In this document: piece after piece, positions 10,065 to 20,823 of the stretch
Layout of the letters: each line of letters opens with the position of its first letter
Numbering within the stretch: position 1 is the first letter of the stretch
Assembly (NCBI RefSeq): GCF_002197645.1
Contig: NZ_CP021874.1
Coordinates: 2,046,001 to 2,110,000, forward strand
Direction: 5' to 3'
From: Enterococcus wangshanyuanii
GTDB taxonomy: Bacteria > Bacillota > Bacilli > Lactobacillales > Enterococcaceae
DNA length: 64,000 nt
Notes under the pieces: generated by a model
The model's database searches: none
What the model was told of the DNA's origin: nothing
The model's input: only the letters and a program-made list of their open reading frames with translations
Translations under genes and position numbers: made by a program

Positions 10065-10421
10065 CTAAAATTCTAGTCCATTTTCACGTGCAGCTTCAGC
10101 TAAAGCGGCTACGCGGCCATGGTAAAGGTATCCACCACGGTCAAAGACTACTACTTTGATGTCTTTTGCAGCGGCACGTTCAGCAATTAATTTACCAACA
10201 GCTGCAGCTGTTTCTGTTTTGTTTCCACCTGAAATTTCTTTATCTAAGGCAGAGGCACTTGCTAGCGTTACACCCGCTACGTCATCAATGATTTGCGCGT
10301 AGATGTTTTTGTTAGAACGGAATACATTCAAGCGTGGGCACTCAGCAGTACCAGAGATTTTGTTACGTACACGACGATGTCTCTTCTGACGTGTTTTATT
10401 TTTGTCTGGTTTTGTAATCAC
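10065..10421 (-). CDS. rplR: 50S ribosomal protein L18
   Basis: 118 aa, 5S rRNA-binding protein: (GTG)[20 protein letters not shown] through [28 protein letters not shown]. The second of two in-frame GTG codons is chosen: the first is part of the ribosome binding site AAAGAGGTG, and the second gives the family N-terminus. 20 nt upstream of rpsE. Confidence 0.95.
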   Translation of the reverse strand: MITKPDKNKTRQKRHRRVRNKISGTAECPRLNVFRSNKNIYAQIIDDVAGVTLASASALDKEISGGNKTETAAAVGKLIAERAAAKDIKVVVFDRGGYLYHGRVAALAEAARENGLEF

Positions 10422-10430
10422 AATTGTCAC

Positions 10431-10517
10431 CTCTTTAATTATGCTAGCATTTAAGCTGCGATAGTTACTTGAAGGTTATCCTTCAAACGATGTTGAAAAA
10501 TAACGTTCAAACGACTA
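10431..10517 (-). other. Hairpin in the rplF-rplR gap
   Basis: In an otherwise tightly packed operon this 96-nt gap (to the rplR GTG) contains a perfect stem TTGAAGG (10469-10475) / CCTTCAA (10480-10486) with a 4-nt loop. No T run, so not a terminator; possibly a protein-binding or processing site. Confidence 0.45.
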
Positions 10518-11054
10518 TTATTTACCAGTTTTACCTTCTTTACGACGTACGAATTCACCAACATAGCGGATTCCTTTGCCTTTATAAGGTTCTGGTGGGC
10601 GAACGCCACGGATGTTTGCTGCTAATTCACCAACGTGTTCTTTGTTAGCGCCTTTAACAACTACTTGTGTGTTCGAAGGTACTTCTACAGTTACACCAGC
10701 TGGTGGTGTGATTTCTACTGGATGAGAGTACCCAACGTTAAGAACTAATTTAGTCCCTTGCATTTGAGCACGGTACCCAACCCCGATAAGTTCAAGTCCT
10801 TTTTCAAAACCTGTGCTTACACCAACGACCATGTTATTGAAGTTGGCACGAGTTGTTCCGTGGATTGTTTTCATTTCTTTGCTATCGTTTGGACGAGTAA
10901 ACGTTACGAGATTTCCTTCGATATTCATTGTGATATCAGCAGAAAATTCACGAGTCAATTCACCTTTAGGTCCTTTTACAGTAATGTTGTTTCCTTCTTG
11001 CTTAACTTCAACGCCAGCAGGAAGTTCAACGATTTTATTACCAATACGGCTCAC
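10518..11054 (-). CDS. rplF: 50S ribosomal protein L6
   Basis: 178 aa with the duplicated L6 fold: [20 protein letters not shown] at the start and the signature [26 protein letters not shown] at the end. AAGGAGGTG precedes the ATG, which is 31 nt after the rpsH stop. Confidence 0.98.
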   Translation of the reverse strand: MSRIGNKIVELPAGVEVKQEGNNITVKGPKGELTREFSADITMNIEGNLVTFTRPNDSKEMKTIHGTTRANFNNMVVGVSTGFEKGLELIGVGYRAQMQGTKLVLNVGYSHPVEITPPAGVTVEVPSNTQVVVKGANKEHVGELAANIRGVRPPEPYKGKGIRYVGEFVRRKEGKTGK

Positions 11055-11085
11055 TTAGAGACACCTCCTTGTGTGTTTTTTTAAA

Positions 11086-11484
11086 TTACCATACGTAGGC
11101 GATTACTTCGCCGCCGATGTTTTTAGCTCTCGCTTCTTTATCAGTGATAACACCTTCAGAAGTTGAGATGATCGCGATTCCTAGACCGTTTAATACTTTA
11201 GGTACTTCGTCAGATTTGACATAAGCACGTAAACCTGGTTTAGAGATACGTTTTAAGTTAGTGATAACACGCTCTTCGTTTTTACCGTATTTAAGGAAAA
11301 CACGGATCACGCCTTGTTTGTCATCTTCGATATATTCTACATCGCGTACGAAACCTTCACGTTTCAAGATTTCAGCGATATCACGTTTGATTTTTGATGC
11401 AGGCACTTCTAAGCTTTCATGTTTAACCATGTTAGCGTTACGAATGCGAGTTAGAAAATCTGCAATTGGATCTGTCATGACCAT
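11086..11484 (-). CDS. rpsH: 30S ribosomal protein S8
   Basis: 132 aa, starting [20 protein letters not shown] and ending [15 protein letters not shown], the typical S8 C-terminus. In other bacteria S8 represses its own operon by binding mRNA; no obvious mimic site was identified here. AGGAGG lies 11 nt before the first ATG; the second ATG two codons on is an alternative start. Confidence 0.97.
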   Translation of the reverse strand: MVMTDPIADFLTRIRNANMVKHESLEVPASKIKRDIAEILKREGFVRDVEYIEDDKQGVIRVFLKYGKNEERVITNLKRISKPGLRAYVKSDEVPKVLNGLGIAIISTSEGVITDKEARAKNIGGEVIAYVW

Positions 11485-11519
11485 TGAACTATTTACCTCC
11501 TTTATGCGAGTTTACTTGT

Positions 11520-11705
11520 TTACCAGCTAGCTTTCTTCACGCCGGGAATTTGACCTTTATAGGCAAGTTCGCGGAAGCAAATACGGCAAAGATGAAATTT
11601 ACGATAAACTGAATGTGGACGTCCGCAACGTTCACAACGAGTGTAAGCTTGTGTTGAATGTTTAGCAGGGCGTTTGTTTTTAGCAATCATTGATTTTTTA
11701 GCCAC
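11520..11705 (-). CDS. rpsN: 30S ribosomal protein S14, zinc type (61 aa)
   Basis: 61 aa, ending IPGVKKASW. Zinc ligands C24, C27, C40 and C43 (RCERCG and LCRIC) are intact, so this is the short zinc-dependent S14 (type Z). It lies at the conserved place between rplE and rpsH. Confidence 0.98.
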   Translation of the reverse strand: MAKKSMIAKNKRPAKHSTQAYTRCERCGRPHSVYRKFHLCRICFRELAYKGQIPGVKKASW

Positions 11706-11723
11706 GTAGTTCGCCTCCTTATT

Positions 11724-12263
11724 TTATTTTTGGAATGGCATACCTAATTGTGCCAACAACTCACGAGATTCTTCATCTGTGTTCGCTGTTGTTACAATAA
11801 CGATGTCCATGCCGCGTACTTTATCTACTAAATCGTAATCAACTTCTGGGAAGATCAATTGTTCTTTAATACCTAAAGTGTAGTTACCACGTCCATCAAA
11901 GGCTTTTTTGCTAACACCATGGAAGTCACGTACACGAGGTAGAGAAACAGATACTAATTTATCTAAAAATTCGTACATTCTTTCACCACGTAAAGTAACT
12001 TTCGCACCGATCGGCATACCTTCACGAAGACGGAAACCAGCGATTGATTTCTTAGCTTTAGTGATCAATGGTTTTTGACCTGTGATCAAGGCTAATTCTT
12101 CAACTGCTTTGTCTAAGTTTTTTGCGTTTGATACAGCATCGCCCACACCCATGTTGATAACGATTTTATCAACTTTTGGTGTTTGCATAACTGAACTATA
12201 ATTAAATTTTTCCACTAATGCTGGAGTAATTTCTTTAATATATTTTTCTTTCAGGCGGTTCAT
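11724..12263 (-). CDS. rplE: 50S ribosomal protein L5
   Basis: 179 aa, 5S rRNA-binding protein. [20 protein letters not shown] at the start; conserved [38 protein letters not shown] and [11 protein letters not shown]. Between rplX and rpsN. Confidence 0.98.
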   Translation of the reverse strand: MNRLKEKYIKEITPALVEKFNYSSVMQTPKVDKIVINMGVGDAVSNAKNLDKAVEELALITGQKPLITKAKKSIAGFRLREGMPIGAKVTLRGERMYEFLDKLVSVSLPRVRDFHGVSKKAFDGRGNYTLGIKEQLIFPEVDYDLVDKVRGMDIVIVTTANTDEESRELLAQLGMPFQK

Positions 12264-12289
12264 TTAGTAAGCCCCTCCTTCCTTTTAAT

Positions 12290-12598
12290 CTATTTATCTA
12301 AGACTTCACCGGTTTTTTTAGAAACACGGACTTTTTTACCATCGACTTCTTTATAACCTACACGACCAGCTACTCCTGTACCGTCAACCACCATCACGTT
12401 AGAAACATGAATCGGCGCTTCGACTTCCAAGATGCCGCCTTGCGGTGCTGCTTGGCTAGGTTTTTGGTGTTTTTTCATGATGTTGACACCTTCAACGATG
12501 ACTTTGTCTTTTTTAGGAAACGCTGCTAATACAACGCCTTCTTTATTTTTGTCTTTACCAGTGATAACTTTTACTTTATCGCCTTTTTTAACAAACAT
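12290..12598 (-). CDS. rplX: 50S ribosomal protein L24
   Basis: 102 aa with an N-terminal KOW motif ([20 protein letters not shown]) and [20 protein letters not shown]. Assembly-initiator protein of the large subunit. Between rplN and rplE. Confidence 0.98.
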   Translation of the reverse strand: MFVKKGDKVKVITGKDKNKEGVVLAAFPKKDKVIVEGVNIMKKHQKPSQAAPQGGILEVEAPIHVSNVMVVDGTGVAGRVGYKEVDGKKVRVSKKTGEVLDK

Positions 12599-12632
12599 TA
12601 TAGTTTCGCACCTCCTTTGATACGCGTCCTGA

Positions 12633-13031
<399 letters not shown>

Positions 13032-13059
13032 TCAATCTATATAGGAAAATCTCGTTTTA

Positions 13060-13326
13060 TTAGATAATAACTGCTTCTTCGACTACCTCTAGTAAACGGA
13101 AACGTTTTGTAGCTGATAATGGACGAGTTTCCATGATTCTTACGATGTCACCAACTTTTGCAGTGTTGTTTTCATCATGAGCTTTGTACTTTTTAGAATA
13201 TTTCATGCGTTTACCGTAAATAGGGTGGTTTTTCTTCGTTTCTACGACAACAGTGATTGTTTTATCCATTTTGTCTGAAACAACACGACCTTGGTAAACT
13301 TTGCGTTGATTTCTTTCTTCAGTCAT
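13060..13326 (-). CDS. rpsQ: 30S ribosomal protein S17
   Basis: 88 aa OB-fold 16S rRNA-binding protein: [20 protein letters not shown], then [20 protein letters not shown]. The ATG at 13326 is chosen because GGAAGGAGG lies 10 nt upstream; the longer frame begins with a GTG that is part of that site. Confidence 0.96.
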   Translation of the reverse strand: MTEERNQRKVYQGRVVSDKMDKTITVVVETKKNHPIYGKRMKYSKKYKAHDENNTAKVGDIVRIMETRPLSATKRFRLLEVVEEAVII

Positions 13327-13349
13327 ACGCGTTTGGCCTCCTTCCACTA

Positions 13350-13538
13350 TTAGTTAGCTTGTTCACGCAATACTGTTTTGATGCGTGCAATCGATTGACG
13401 TACTTCTTTAATACGTGCAGTGTTTTCTAATTGACCTGTTGCTAGTTGGAATCTAAGATTAAACAATTCTTCTTTGAATTGCTTTTCTTTTTCAAGCATT
13501 TCGGCAGTGGTTAATTCTCTGATTTCTTTAACCTTCAT
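13350..13538 (-). CDS. rpmC: 50S ribosomal protein L29
   Basis: 62 aa: [20 protein letters not shown] ... [12 protein letters not shown], a two-helix hairpin protein at the exit tunnel. The ATG at 13538 gives the family N-terminus and overlaps the 3' end of rplP by 11 nt, suggesting coupled translation. Confidence 0.95.
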   Translation of the reverse strand: MKVKEIRELTTAEMLEKEKQFKEELFNLRFQLATGQLENTARIKEVRQSIARIKTVLREQAN

Positions 13539-13962
13539 TCGATTCACCACCCATTTCCTCACGTTTTACAATCTTAGTTTTGACCGGTAATTTGTGGGAT
13601 GCAAGACGAAGAGCTTCACGAGCTACTTCTTCAGGTACGCCTGCGATTTCAAACATGATCTTGCCACGTTTTACTGGAGAAACCCAGCCTTCAGGAGCCC
13701 CTTTACCTTTACCCATACGAACACCGATAGCTTTACTTGTGTATGATTTATGAGGGAAAATTTTAATCCATACTTTCCCGCCACGTTTCATATAACGAGT
13801 CATAGCGATACGGGCAGCTTCGATTTGACGGTTAGTAATCCAGTGAGATTCAGTTGCTTGTAAACCCCATTCTCCAAATGCTACTTCTTTTCCGCCTTTG
13901 GCTTCACCGCGCATTTTACCTCTAAATTCACGACGGTGTTTTACACGTTTAGGTACTAACAT
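13528..13962 (-). CDS. rplP: 50S ribosomal protein L16
   Basis: 144 aa: [20 protein letters not shown], with conserved [20 protein letters not shown] and [20 protein letters not shown]-site/central protuberance protein. 2 nt gap after rpsC and 11-nt overlap with rpmC. Confidence 0.98.
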   Translation of the reverse strand: MLVPKRVKHRREFRGKMRGEAKGGKEVAFGEWGLQATESHWITNRQIEAARIAMTRYMKRGGKVWIKIFPHKSYTSKAIGVRMGKGKGAPEGWVSPVKRGKIMFEIAGVPEEVAREALRLASHKLPVKTKIVKREEMGGESNEG

Positions 13963-13964
13963 GA

Positions 13965-14621
13965 TTATTTCCCTCCTTTCTCAGCGTTTTTTTTCGTTGG
14001 AAGAATTTCTCCACGGTAAATCCACACTTTAACTCCTAATTTTCCGTAAGTTGTGTCTGCTTCTTCCCATGCGTAATCAATATCAGCACGCAAAGTATGA
14101 AGTGGAACTGTACCTTCAGAGTAACCTTCTGAACGAGCAATATCAGCACCGTTTAAACGACCTGATACTTGTGTCTTGATCCCTTGAGCGCCTGAACGCA
14201 TTGTACGTTGGATCGCTTGTTTTTGCGCACGACGGAACGCTACACGGTTTTCTAATTGACGTGCAATTCCTTCGCCGACTAATTTTGCATCTAAATCTGG
14301 TTTTTTGATTTCAACGATGTTGATGTGAACTCGTTTGCCAGTTAGTTTGTTTAATTCTTTTCTTAGGTTTTCGACTTCAGATCCGCCTTTACCGATAACC
14401 ATACCTGGTTTAGCTGTGTGGATTGAAATGTTTACGCGATTTGCAGCACGCTCGATCTCAATTGTAGACACAGCAGCATCAGCAAGTTTTGATGCGATAA
14501 ATTTACGGATTCTTAAATCTTCGTGTAAGAATTCAGCATACTCTTTTTCAGCATACCATTTTGCATCCCAGTCGCGGATGATGCCTACACGCATTCCAAT
14601 TGGATGTACTTTTTGACCCAC
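13965..14621 (-). CDS. rpsC: 30S ribosomal protein S3
   Basis: 218 aa: [22 protein letters not shown] domain around the [16 protein letters not shown] loop, and the C-terminal [13 protein letters not shown]. Part of the mRNA entry channel. Unusually it is preceded by a 176-nt structured gap after rplV. Confidence 0.98.
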   Translation of the reverse strand: MGQKVHPIGMRVGIIRDWDAKWYAEKEYAEFLHEDLRIRKFIASKLADAAVSTIEIERAANRVNISIHTAKPGMVIGKGGSEVENLRKELNKLTGKRVHINIVEIKKPDLDAKLVGEGIARQLENRVAFRRAQKQAIQRTMRSGAQGIKTQVSGRLNGADIARSEGYSEGTVPLHTLRADIDYAWEEADTTYGKLGVKVWIYRGEILPTKKNAEKGGK

Positions 14622-14797
14622 TGATTGTCCCTCCTCTTAATCTTAGAGGTTTGGTAGCTATTGCTGCAGCACATAGTAACTGCTTTTGCAGAACTGTTGT
14701 GACACAGTACAAGGTGGCTTAAAGGAACCATGTTCCTTTGTACGCTCCTTATCCTAGCTCCTCCTCTTATCTAGTGATATCTGTTTAAAGAAACAGA
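14622..14797 (-). other. 176-nt hairpin-rich gap between rplV and rpsC
   Basis: Perfect stem AAAGGAAC (14721-14728) / GTTCCTTT (14732-14739) with a 3-nt loop, extended by outer GTAC pairs (14708 region with 14740 region). A second stem is formed by AGTAACTGC and GCAGAACT (around 14675-14695). No open frame, promoter or terminator T run was found. These neighbouring S10-operon genes are normally only a few bases apart. Confidence 0.5.
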
Positions 14798-15145
14798 TTA
14801 TTTTTCTGATACAACTACAGTGATATGACTTGTACGTTTGTTGATTGGTGATGCTGAACCTTTAGCACGTGGACGGAAACGTTTCATTGTTGGTCCTTCG
14901 TTAACGAAAGCTTCAGATACTACTAAGTTCTCAACATCTAAGTCAAAGTTGTTTTCAGCGTTAGCAATTGCTGACATTAAAACTTTTTCAATAACTCCAG
15001 CCGCTTTGTTCGGTGTGAACTTCAAAATTGAAATTGCGTCTGCAACGCTTTTCCCTCTAACAAGATCAATTACTAAACGTGATTTACGAGGAGAAACGCG
15101 AACTGTTTTAGTAGTCGCTTTAGCTGATGTGATTTGTTCTGCCAT
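14798..15145 (-). CDS. rplV: 50S ribosomal protein L22
   Basis: 115 aa. Contains [20 protein letters not shown] and the beta-hairpin end [29 protein letters not shown] that lines the exit tunnel; this hairpin is where macrolide-resistance insertions arise in other bacteria, and here it looks normal. Confidence 0.98.
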   Translation of the reverse strand: MAEQITSAKATTKTVRVSPRKSRLVIDLVRGKSVADAISILKFTPNKAAGVIEKVLMSAIANAENNFDLDVENLVVSEAFVNEGPTMKRFRPRAKGSASPINKRTSHITVVVSEK

Positions 15146-15165
15146 TTGGATATCCTCCCCTCAAA

Positions 15166-15444
15166 TTAGCGTCTTGTTTTTTTATCGTCGGCTCCGTGGC
15201 CACGATAAGTTCTAGTCGGTGCAAATTCACCTAATTTATGTCCTACCATATCTTCTTGGATGTATACTGGAACGTGTTTACGTCCATCATATACAGCAAT
15301 TGTAAATCCAACAAATTGTGGAAAAATTGTAGAGCGGCGAGACCAAGTTTTAATTACTTTTTTCTTTTCGGCGCCTTGTTGAGCTTCGACTTTCTTCATT
15401 AGATGATCATCAGCGAAAGGCCCTTTTTTCAAACTACGACCCAT
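15166..15444 (-). CDS. rpsS: 30S ribosomal protein S19
   Basis: 92 aa: [20 protein letters not shown] ... [25 protein letters not shown]. Small-subunit head protein. 42 nt after rplB, 20 nt before rplV. Confidence 0.98.
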   Translation of the reverse strand: MGRSLKKGPFADDHLMKKVEAQQGAEKKKVIKTWSRRSTIFPQFVGFTIAVYDGRKHVPVYIQEDMVGHKLGEFAPTRTYRGHGADDKKTRR

Positions 15445-15486
15445 GGTGAACCTCCTCTCAAAATGTACGACACATGGTCAAAAAAA

Positions 15487-16317
15487 TTATTTAGTACGAC
15501 GACGAACGATAAGTTTGTCTGATTTAGCTTTTTTATTACGAGTTTTCAAGCCGATAGCTGGTTGACCCCAAGGTGATACTGGAGCTTTACGTCCGATCGG
15601 TTGTTTACCTTCACCACCACCGTGTGGGTGATCGTTCGGGTTCATTACGCTACCACGAACTGTTGGGCGTTTACGCATCCAACGAGAACGGCCAGCTTTA
15701 CCGATGTTGATCAATTCGTGTTGTTCGTTACCTACAGAACCGACAGTTGCACGGCATGTAGCTAAGATCATACGAACTTCGCCAGAGTTCAAACGGATCA
15801 ATACGTATTTGCCTTCTTTACCAAGTACTTGAGCACTTGTTCCAGCAGAACGGATCAATTGACCGCCTTTACCAGGTTTCATTTCAATGTTGTGGACTAC
15901 AGTACCAACTGGAATATTTTCCAATGGTAATGCGTTCCCAATTTTAATATCTGATTCTGGACCTGAAACTAGGCGCATACCTACTTCTAATCCTTTTGGT
16001 GCTAAGATGTATGCTTTAACTCCATCTTCGTAATGTACTAACGCGATGTTAGCAGAACGGTTTGGATCATACTCGATTGTTTTAACAACCGCTACGACGT
16101 TGTCTTTATTACGTTTGAAATCGATCAAACGGTATTGACGTTTGTGACCGCCACCTTGGTGACGAACCGTGATACGACCGTTGTTGTTACGACCGGCATG
16201 GTTTTTTAATGGCGCCAATAACGTTTTTTCTGGTGTTGATGTCGTGATTTCAGCGAAATCAGACGTTGTCATATTACGACGGCCATTTGTGGTAGGTTTG
16301 TACTTTTTAATCGCCAC
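15487..16317 (-). CDS. rplB: 50S ribosomal protein L2
   Basis: 276 aa, full length: [40 protein letters not shown] and the conserved C-terminal segment [20 protein letters not shown] with the histidine implicated near the peptidyl transferase centre. Confidence 0.98.
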   Translation of the reverse strand: MAIKKYKPTTNGRRNMTTSDFAEITTSTPEKTLLAPLKNHAGRNNNGRITVRHQGGGHKRQYRLIDFKRNKDNVVAVVKTIEYDPNRSANIALVHYEDGVKAYILAPKGLEVGMRLVSGPESDIKIGNALPLENIPVGTVVHNIEMKPGKGGQLIRSAGTSAQVLGKEGKYVLIRLNSGEVRMILATCRATVGSVGNEQHELINIGKAGRSRWMRKRPTVRGSVMNPNDHPHGGGEGKQPIGRKAPVSPWGQPAIGLKTRNKKAKSDKLIVRRRTK

Positions 16318-16356
16318 GTCTTTTTCCCTCCCATTTAATAATTAAACATGGACTGC

Positions 16357-16650
16357 TTATTCAGCAGCATCGAAAATTTGAATTTCTTTTGAATCGTTTG
16401 TTAATGTCACAACTGCTTTGCGACGTTTTTTCGTATATCCTGCATATTTACCCATGCGTTTGAATTTAGGACGCACGTTGATGATGTTTACGTTTTTCAC
16501 TTTAACACCGTCAAAAGCTGCTTCTACAGCTTGTTTTACTAATGTTTTGTTTGCGCGAGTGTCCACTTCGAAAGTGTATTTCTTTTCGTCCATAGCAAGC
16601 ATGGATTTTTCAGTGATCACCGGGCGTTTGATTACGTCTAGTAAGTTCAT
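16357..16650 (-). CDS. rplW: 50S ribosomal protein L23
   Basis: 97 aa: [20 protein letters not shown], then [20 protein letters not shown]. Exit-tunnel protein that docks SRP and trigger factor. Its ATG overlaps the rplD stop by one base (TAATG). Confidence 0.98.
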   Translation of the reverse strand: MNLLDVIKRPVITEKSMLAMDEKKYTFEVDTRANKTLVKQAVEAAFDGVKVKNVNIINVRPKFKRMGKYAGYTKKRRKAVVTLTNDSKEIQIFDAAE

Positions 16651-17273
16651 TATGCAAGCACCTCCTCAATTTGAGTAAGAGCAGTTTGTGTTGCCAATAC
16701 TTTAGTATTAGAAACGAGATCTAAAACACTCACGTTATCAGAAGTTACTACAGAAACATTTGGAAGATTACGAGCAGATAATGCTGCAAAATCGTTTCCT
16801 GCTTCTAGAACAACTAATACTTTCGCATCAATAGATAAGTTTGTAAGAACTTGTTTGAATTCTTTTGTTTTTGGTGCGTCAAAGCTTAATGCATCAACAG
16901 CAACCAAGTTGTTTTCAGCAACTTTATCTGATAATACAGATTTCATTGCTAAACGACGAACTTTTTTAGGAAGTTTGTAGCTGTAAGAACGTGGTGTTGG
17001 TCCGAAAACTACGCCACCTCCACGCCATTGTGGTGAACGGATTGAACCTTGACGAGCACGACCAGTTCCTTTTTGACGCCATGGTTTACGGCCGCCGCCA
17101 CGAACTTCTCCGCGGTGTTTAACTGAGTGTGTTCCTTGTCTTAATGAAGCGCGTTGCATGATGATTGCATCGTAGACAACTGATTCATTAGGTTCGATTC
17201 CGAAAATTTCTTCGTTTAAAGTGATTTCACCATTTTGAGTTCCATCTTGTTTGAATAATGCTACATTCGGCAT
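16650..17273 (-). CDS. rplD: 50S ribosomal protein L4
   Basis: 207 aa; the tunnel-lining loop [20 protein letters not shown] (residues about 53-72) is intact, with no sign of the changes linked to macrolide resistance. GAAAGGAGG precedes the ATG. Confidence 0.98.
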   Translation of the reverse strand: MPNVALFKQDGTQNGEITLNEEIFGIEPNESVVYDAIIMQRASLRQGTHSVKHRGEVRGGGRKPWRQKGTGRARQGSIRSPQWRGGGVVFGPTPRSYSYKLPKKVRRLAMKSVLSDKVAENNLVAVDALSFDAPKTKEFKQVLTNLSIDAKVLVVLEAGNDFAALSARNLPNVSVVTSDNVSVLDLVSNTKVLATQTALTQIEEVLA

Positions 17274-17298
17274 TCCTTAGTTCCTCCTTTCCCTACGC

Positions 17299-17928
17299 TT
17301 ATTTAGCTTTCACAGCTGATTTGATTGTGATTAATGATTTTTTCGCTCCAGGAATGTTCCCTTTGATCAAGATTACATTTCTTTCAGCGTCCACTTTAAC
17401 AATTTCAAGATTTTGAATTGTTACGCGGTTACCACCCATACGGCCGGCAAGTTTTTTATTTTTAAATACACGGTTAGGTGCTACTGGACCCATTGACCCA
17501 GGACGACGGTGGTAACGAGATCCGTGACTCATAGGTCCACGGCTTTGTCCGTGACGTTTGATAACGCCTTGGAATCCTTTACCTTTTGTTGTTCCTGTAA
17601 CATCAATAATGTCTCCTGCTTGGAAAACATCTACCTTAATTTCTGTTCCTACTTCGTATTCTCCCAGCTCAACATTTTTGAATTCCTTAATGAAGCGCTT
17701 AGGAGCCGTGTTTGCTTTTGCAACATGACCTTTCGCAGGTTTGTTTGATAAAACTTCACGTTTGTCTTGGTAACCAACTTGGATAGCTTCGTATCCGTCA
17801 GTCTCAACAGTTTTTACTTGTAAAACTACGTTTGGCGTAGCTTCTACTACTGTTACTGGAATTAATTCACCAGACTCAGTAAAGATTTGTGTCATTCCCA
17901 CTTTTTTCCCTAAGATTCCTTTGGTCAT
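17299..17928 (-). CDS. rplC: 50S ribosomal protein L3
   Basis: 209 aa: [20 protein letters not shown], and the central extension [20 protein letters not shown] that reaches toward the peptidyl transferase centre. 24 nt after rpsJ. Confidence 0.98.
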   Translation of the reverse strand: MTKGILGKKVGMTQIFTESGELIPVTVVEATPNVVLQVKTVETDGYEAIQVGYQDKREVLSNKPAKGHVAKANTAPKRFIKEFKNVELGEYEVGTEIKVDVFQAGDIIDVTGTTKGKGFQGVIKRHGQSRGPMSHGSRYHRRPGSMGPVAPNRVFKNKKLAGRMGGNRVTIQNLEIVKVDAERNVILIKGNIPGAKKSLITIKSAVKAK

Positions 17929-17952
17929 GAGTACACCTCCATCATCTTAATT

Positions 17953-18261
17953 TTATAGTTTGATTTCAATATTTACACCAGATGGTAAGTCAAGCTTCAT
18001 TAAAGCATCAACTGTCTTTGGTGTTGGGTTCACAATGTCGATTAGACGTTTGTGAGTACGCATTTCGAATTGTTCGCGAGAATCTTTGTATTTATGAGTC
18101 GCACGAATAACTGTGTAAAGCGAGCGTTCTGTTGGCAATGGAATCGGACCTGATACGTCAGCTCCAGTTCTTTTTGCTGTTTCCACAATTTTATCCGCTG
18201 ATTGATCTAAAATACGGTGTTCATACGCTTTTAAACGGATACGAATCTTTTGTTTTGCCAT
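17953..18261 (-). CDS. rpsJ: 30S ribosomal protein S10
   Basis: 102 aa: [20 protein letters not shown] ... [13 protein letters not shown]. First gene of the S10 operon; also partner of NusB in antitermination in other bacteria. The ATG at 18261 has GAAGGAGGG upstream and gives the family start; the 12 extra upstream codons of the frame are leader. Confidence 0.97.
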   Translation of the reverse strand: MAKQKIRIRLKAYEHRILDQSADKIVETAKRTGADVSGPIPLPTERSLYTVIRATHKYKDSREQFEMRTHKRLIDIVNPTPKTVDALMKLDLPSGVNIEIKL

Positions 18262-18434
18262 CTTGTTCCCTCCTTCGCCTATTTTGAAAGTAGACATAGC
18301 TCCACGAAAATTTTTCCGTCACGCTCGTTCGTGGCAAAGCGTCCGGGCGTGTCGCAACCTCTCGTTTCTTAGCCGGTAGATCAAAACCTTGATTTACCAA
18401 TGCTTTTCACACTTCTGTAAACAGCACCTTTGTA
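18262..18434 (-). other. 5' leader of the S10 operon
   Basis: About 165 nt between the promoter and rpsJ. It contains short GC-rich inverted words (for example CACG/CGTG around 18311-18335). No recognised riboswitch or L4-binding site was identified. Confidence 0.5.
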
Positions 18435-18463
18435 ATTATATTACAGAAACACAGCAATAGCAA
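18435..18463 (-). promoter_or_regulatory. S10 operon promoter
   Basis: Minus-strand -35 TTGCTA (18458-18463), 17-bp spacer, consensus -10 TATAAT (18435-18440). Drives the rpsJ-to-rplQ run. Confidence 0.85.
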
Positions 18464-18508
18464 GGCTTTTTTTCATTATTTTCATTTTATTTTATTGATT
18501 TTCAAGTC

Positions 18509-18590
18509 AAAAAAAATCTATAGGCTTTTAGTAAGCGACAACCTTTTTTTGACAATTGTTCACTTTTACTAAAAACCTTATAGATTTTTT
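18509..18590 (-). terminator. Long-stem terminator after the padR/DUF2812 pair
   Basis: Left arm AAAAAAATCTATAGGCTTTTAG (from about 18509) pairs with CTAAAAACCTTATAGATTTTTT (ending 18590), with further TTAGTA/TACTAA pairing inward and a loop of about 30 nt. On the minus strand it ends in eight T residues. The stem begins at the stop codon of the DUF2812 gene. Confidence 0.8.
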
Positions 18591-19144
18591 TACAGCGCTT
18601 CTTCTTTTTCAATTATTTTATTAAGTTTCCATACGTTTCTTAATTGAATTCCCACGTTTATTACCATGACGACAGCCGCTAAAACGAACATGGTCGTTAA
18701 CACAAGAGAATTGTCAGTCATTCTATTCGAAACCATCGTTAAAAGATAGATCAAGGGGAATATCAAAAACACAGATAGTCCAGCTTGAAATTTGACGACT
18801 TTCTTTGCCATTTCCGCACGTGAAGGTCCATCATTAAAGATGACATTTTCACTTTCCTTCTTGGATCTCAATTTTCTAAAATAATACCAATTCCCAAATT
18901 TATAAAAATGTTCCCAGCCACAATCTTCAAACAACTGGATATACGAGTCTGTACCTTTTTTCTCTGAATTAAAATCCAACTGATAAACATAGTCTTCTGG
19001 TTCACATCGTTCAAATATATAGGTAGACAATGGCAATTTGAGTTCCACCATTTTCCAGCCGTCTCTATGCTGTCTTTCTAAGAAGCGCTCTTCTTCCAAA
19101 TAATCCGCCAGCTCAAATCGTTTTCTGATTTTTTTCGTTTCCAT
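18590..19144 (-). CDS. DUF2812 membrane protein
   Basis: 184 aa. The soluble N-terminal part (about 1-100) carries LEEERFLERQHRDGWKMVEL and FEDCGWEHFYKFGNWYYFRK, typical of DUF2812; two membrane helices follow at about 119-139 and 146-166. Molecular function unknown; such proteins are usually encoded beside a PadR regulator and are thought to respond to membrane or cell-envelope conditions. It overlaps padR by 32 nt and has GGAGAG before its ATG. Confidence 0.8.
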   Translation of the reverse strand: METKKIRKRFELADYLEEERFLERQHRDGWKMVELKLPLSTYIFERCEPEDYVYQLDFNSEKKGTDSYIQLFEDCGWEHFYKFGNWYYFRKLRSKKESENVIFNDGPSRAEMAKKVVKFQAGLSVFLIFPLIYLLTMVSNRMTDNSLVLTTMFVLAAVVMVINVGIQLRNVWKLNKIIEKEEAL

Positions 19145-19460
19145 CTAGATTCTCTCCAATACTATTTTTGTATAATCGCTTAATTCGTTTGATTTCATGC
19201 TGCAGAATTTCTTCCCCAAGTGGTGTGATCAAATAACTTTTCCGACGTTCTTCTTCTTTCGTCACTTCAATCAGCCCATCTTTTTCCATTTTGCTCAAGC
19301 TGCCATACATCGTACCTGCACTAATACTAATTTCTTGCGCTGTCAGTTTTTTTACATGTTGGATGATACTATAGCCATGTCTTTCTTCTCTAAGTGAAAA
19401 CAAGATATAAAAACCTGTTTCAGTCATCGGTATATAGATTCTCTTCAACTTTTCTTCCAC
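19113..19460 (-). CDS. PadR-family transcriptional regulator
   Basis: 115 aa winged-helix regulator: MTETGFYILFSLREERHGYS, SISAGTMYGSLSKMEKDGLI and the wing EEERRKSYLITPLGEEIL are the PadR signature. The GTG at 19460 is chosen because GAGGAGGG lies 5-6 nt upstream; codons further upstream read through the operator repeats. Partner DUF2812 gene overlaps its end. Likely represses its own two-gene operon through the repeats at 19477-19530. Confidence 0.88.
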   Translation of the reverse strand: MEEKLKRIYIPMTETGFYILFSLREERHGYSIIQHVKKLTAQEISISAGTMYGSLSKMEKDGLIEVTKEEERRKSYLITPLGEEILQHEIKRIKRLYKNSIGENLDGNEKNQKTI

Positions 19461-19476
19461 ACTATATCCCTCCTCG

Positions 19477-19535
19477 TTATATCGAATCTCGTTATATCGT
19501 ATTCCAATCTTATATCGAAGTCCGATATAAGTCAA
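19477..19535 (-). promoter_or_regulatory. padR promoter with four CGATATAA operator repeats
   Basis: The 8-mer TTATATCG (plus strand) occurs at 19477-19484, 19492-19499 and 19510-19517, and its inverse CGATATAA at 19523-19530, so the last two form a dyad. They overlap a minus-strand promoter: -35 TTGACT (19530-19535), 17-bp spacer, -10 TAAGAT (19507-19512). Repression by PadR dimers is the natural reading. Confidence 0.75.
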
Positions 19536-19552
19536 GCACTTTTTTAGACAAC

Positions 19553-19580
19553 AAAAAAGCCGAAGGGAAATCCCTTCGAC
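19553..19580 (-). terminator. Terminator after tuf
   Basis: Stem GTCGAAGGGA / TCCCTTCGGC (19559-19580) followed on the minus strand by six T residues. Lies 55 nt past the tuf stop and directly upstream of the padR promoter. Confidence 0.9.
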
Positions 19581-19635
19581 TTACGTCCGAGTACCCCAGC
19601 TTTTCACACTGGTTATTGCTATATTTAAGTCTTAA

Positions 19636-20823
19636 TTATTTAACGATTTCAGAAACAACGCCTGAACCAACAGTACGTCCGCCTTCACGAATAGAGAAAC
19701 GAGTTCCGTCTTCGATAGCGATTGGGTGGATTAATTCAACGTCCATTGCAACGTTATCACCAGGCATTACCATTTCAGTACCTTCTGGTAATTCAACTAC
19801 ACCAGTTACGTCAGTTGTACGGAAGTAGAACTGAGGACGGTAGTTTGTGAAGAATGGAGTGTGACGTCCGCCTTCTTCTTTTGATAAAACATAAACTTCA
19901 GCTTTAAATTTTGTGTGTGGAGTGATTGAAGCAGGTTTTGCCAATACTTGTCCACGTTCGATATCTTCACGTGCAACACCACGTAATAAAGCACCGATGT
20001 TATCGCCAGCTTCAGCGTAGTCTAATAATTTACGGAACATTTCAACACCTGTAACAGTTGTTTTAGATGTTTCTTCTTTGATACCTACGATTTCAACTTC
20101 GTCACCAACGCGAACTTCTCCACGTTCAACACGACCAGTTGCAACAGTACCACGACCAGTGATTGAGAATACATCCTCAACTGGCATCATGAATGGTTTG
20201 TCAGTATCACGAGTTGGAGTTGGGATATACTCATCAACTGCAGCCATTAATTCCATGATTTTTTCTTCGTATGAAGCGTCGCCTTCTAAAGCTTTCAAAG
20301 CAGAACCTGCGATAACTGGAGTGTCATCACCTGGGAAGTCGTATTCAGATAATAGATCACGAACTTCCATTTCTACTAATTCTAATAATTCTTCGTCATC
20401 GACCATATCCATTTTGTTTAAGAAAACAACGATGTATGGTACACCAACGTTACGTGATAACAAGATGTGCTCACGAGTTTGAGGCATAGGACCATCAGCA
20501 GCAGATACTACTAAGATCGCTCCATCCATTTGTGCAGCACCAGTGATCATGTTTTTAACGTAGTCCGCGTGTCCTGGGCAGTCCACGTGAGCGTAGTGAC
20601 GAGCATCAGTTTCATACTCGATGTGAGAAGTGTTGATTGTGATACCACGTTCTTTTTCTTCAGGAGCGTTATCGATATCAGCATAGTTTTGAGCTTCACC
20701 GCCACCGTGTTTAGCTAACACAGTTGCAATTGCAGCAGTTAATGTAGTTTTACCATGGTCAACGTGTCCAATAGTACCAATGTTTACATGGGGTTTAGAA
20801 CGGTCAAATTTTTCTTTAGCCAT
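19636..20823 (-). CDS. tuf: Elongation factor Tu
   Basis: 395 aa GTPase that brings aminoacyl-tRNA to the ribosome. G1 GHVDHGKT at 19-26, G3 DCPGH, G4 NKMD, and the C-terminal barrel ending [16 protein letters not shown]. 137 nt after fusA; AGGAGGAAC before the ATG. The gap holds a dyad AGGTAGTT/AACTATCT (around 20866-20883) but no clear consensus promoter. Confidence 0.98.
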   Translation of the reverse strand: MAKEKFDRSKPHVNIGTIGHVDHGKTTLTAAIATVLAKHGGGEAQNYADIDNAPEEKERGITINTSHIEYETDARHYAHVDCPGHADYVKNMITGAAQMDGAILVVSAADGPMPQTREHILLSRNVGVPYIVVFLNKMDMVDDEELLELVEMEVRDLLSEYDFPGDDTPVIAGSALKALEGDASYEEKIMELMAAVDEYIPTPTRDTDKPFMMPVEDVFSITGRGTVATGRVERGEVRVGDEVEIVGIKEETSKTTVTGVEMFRKLLDYAEAGDNIGALLRGVAREDIERGQVLAKPASITPHTKFKAEVYVLSKEEGGRHTPFFTNYRPQFYFRTTDVTGVVELPEGTEMVMPGDNVAMDVELIHPIAIEDGTRFSIREGGRTVGSGVVSEIVK

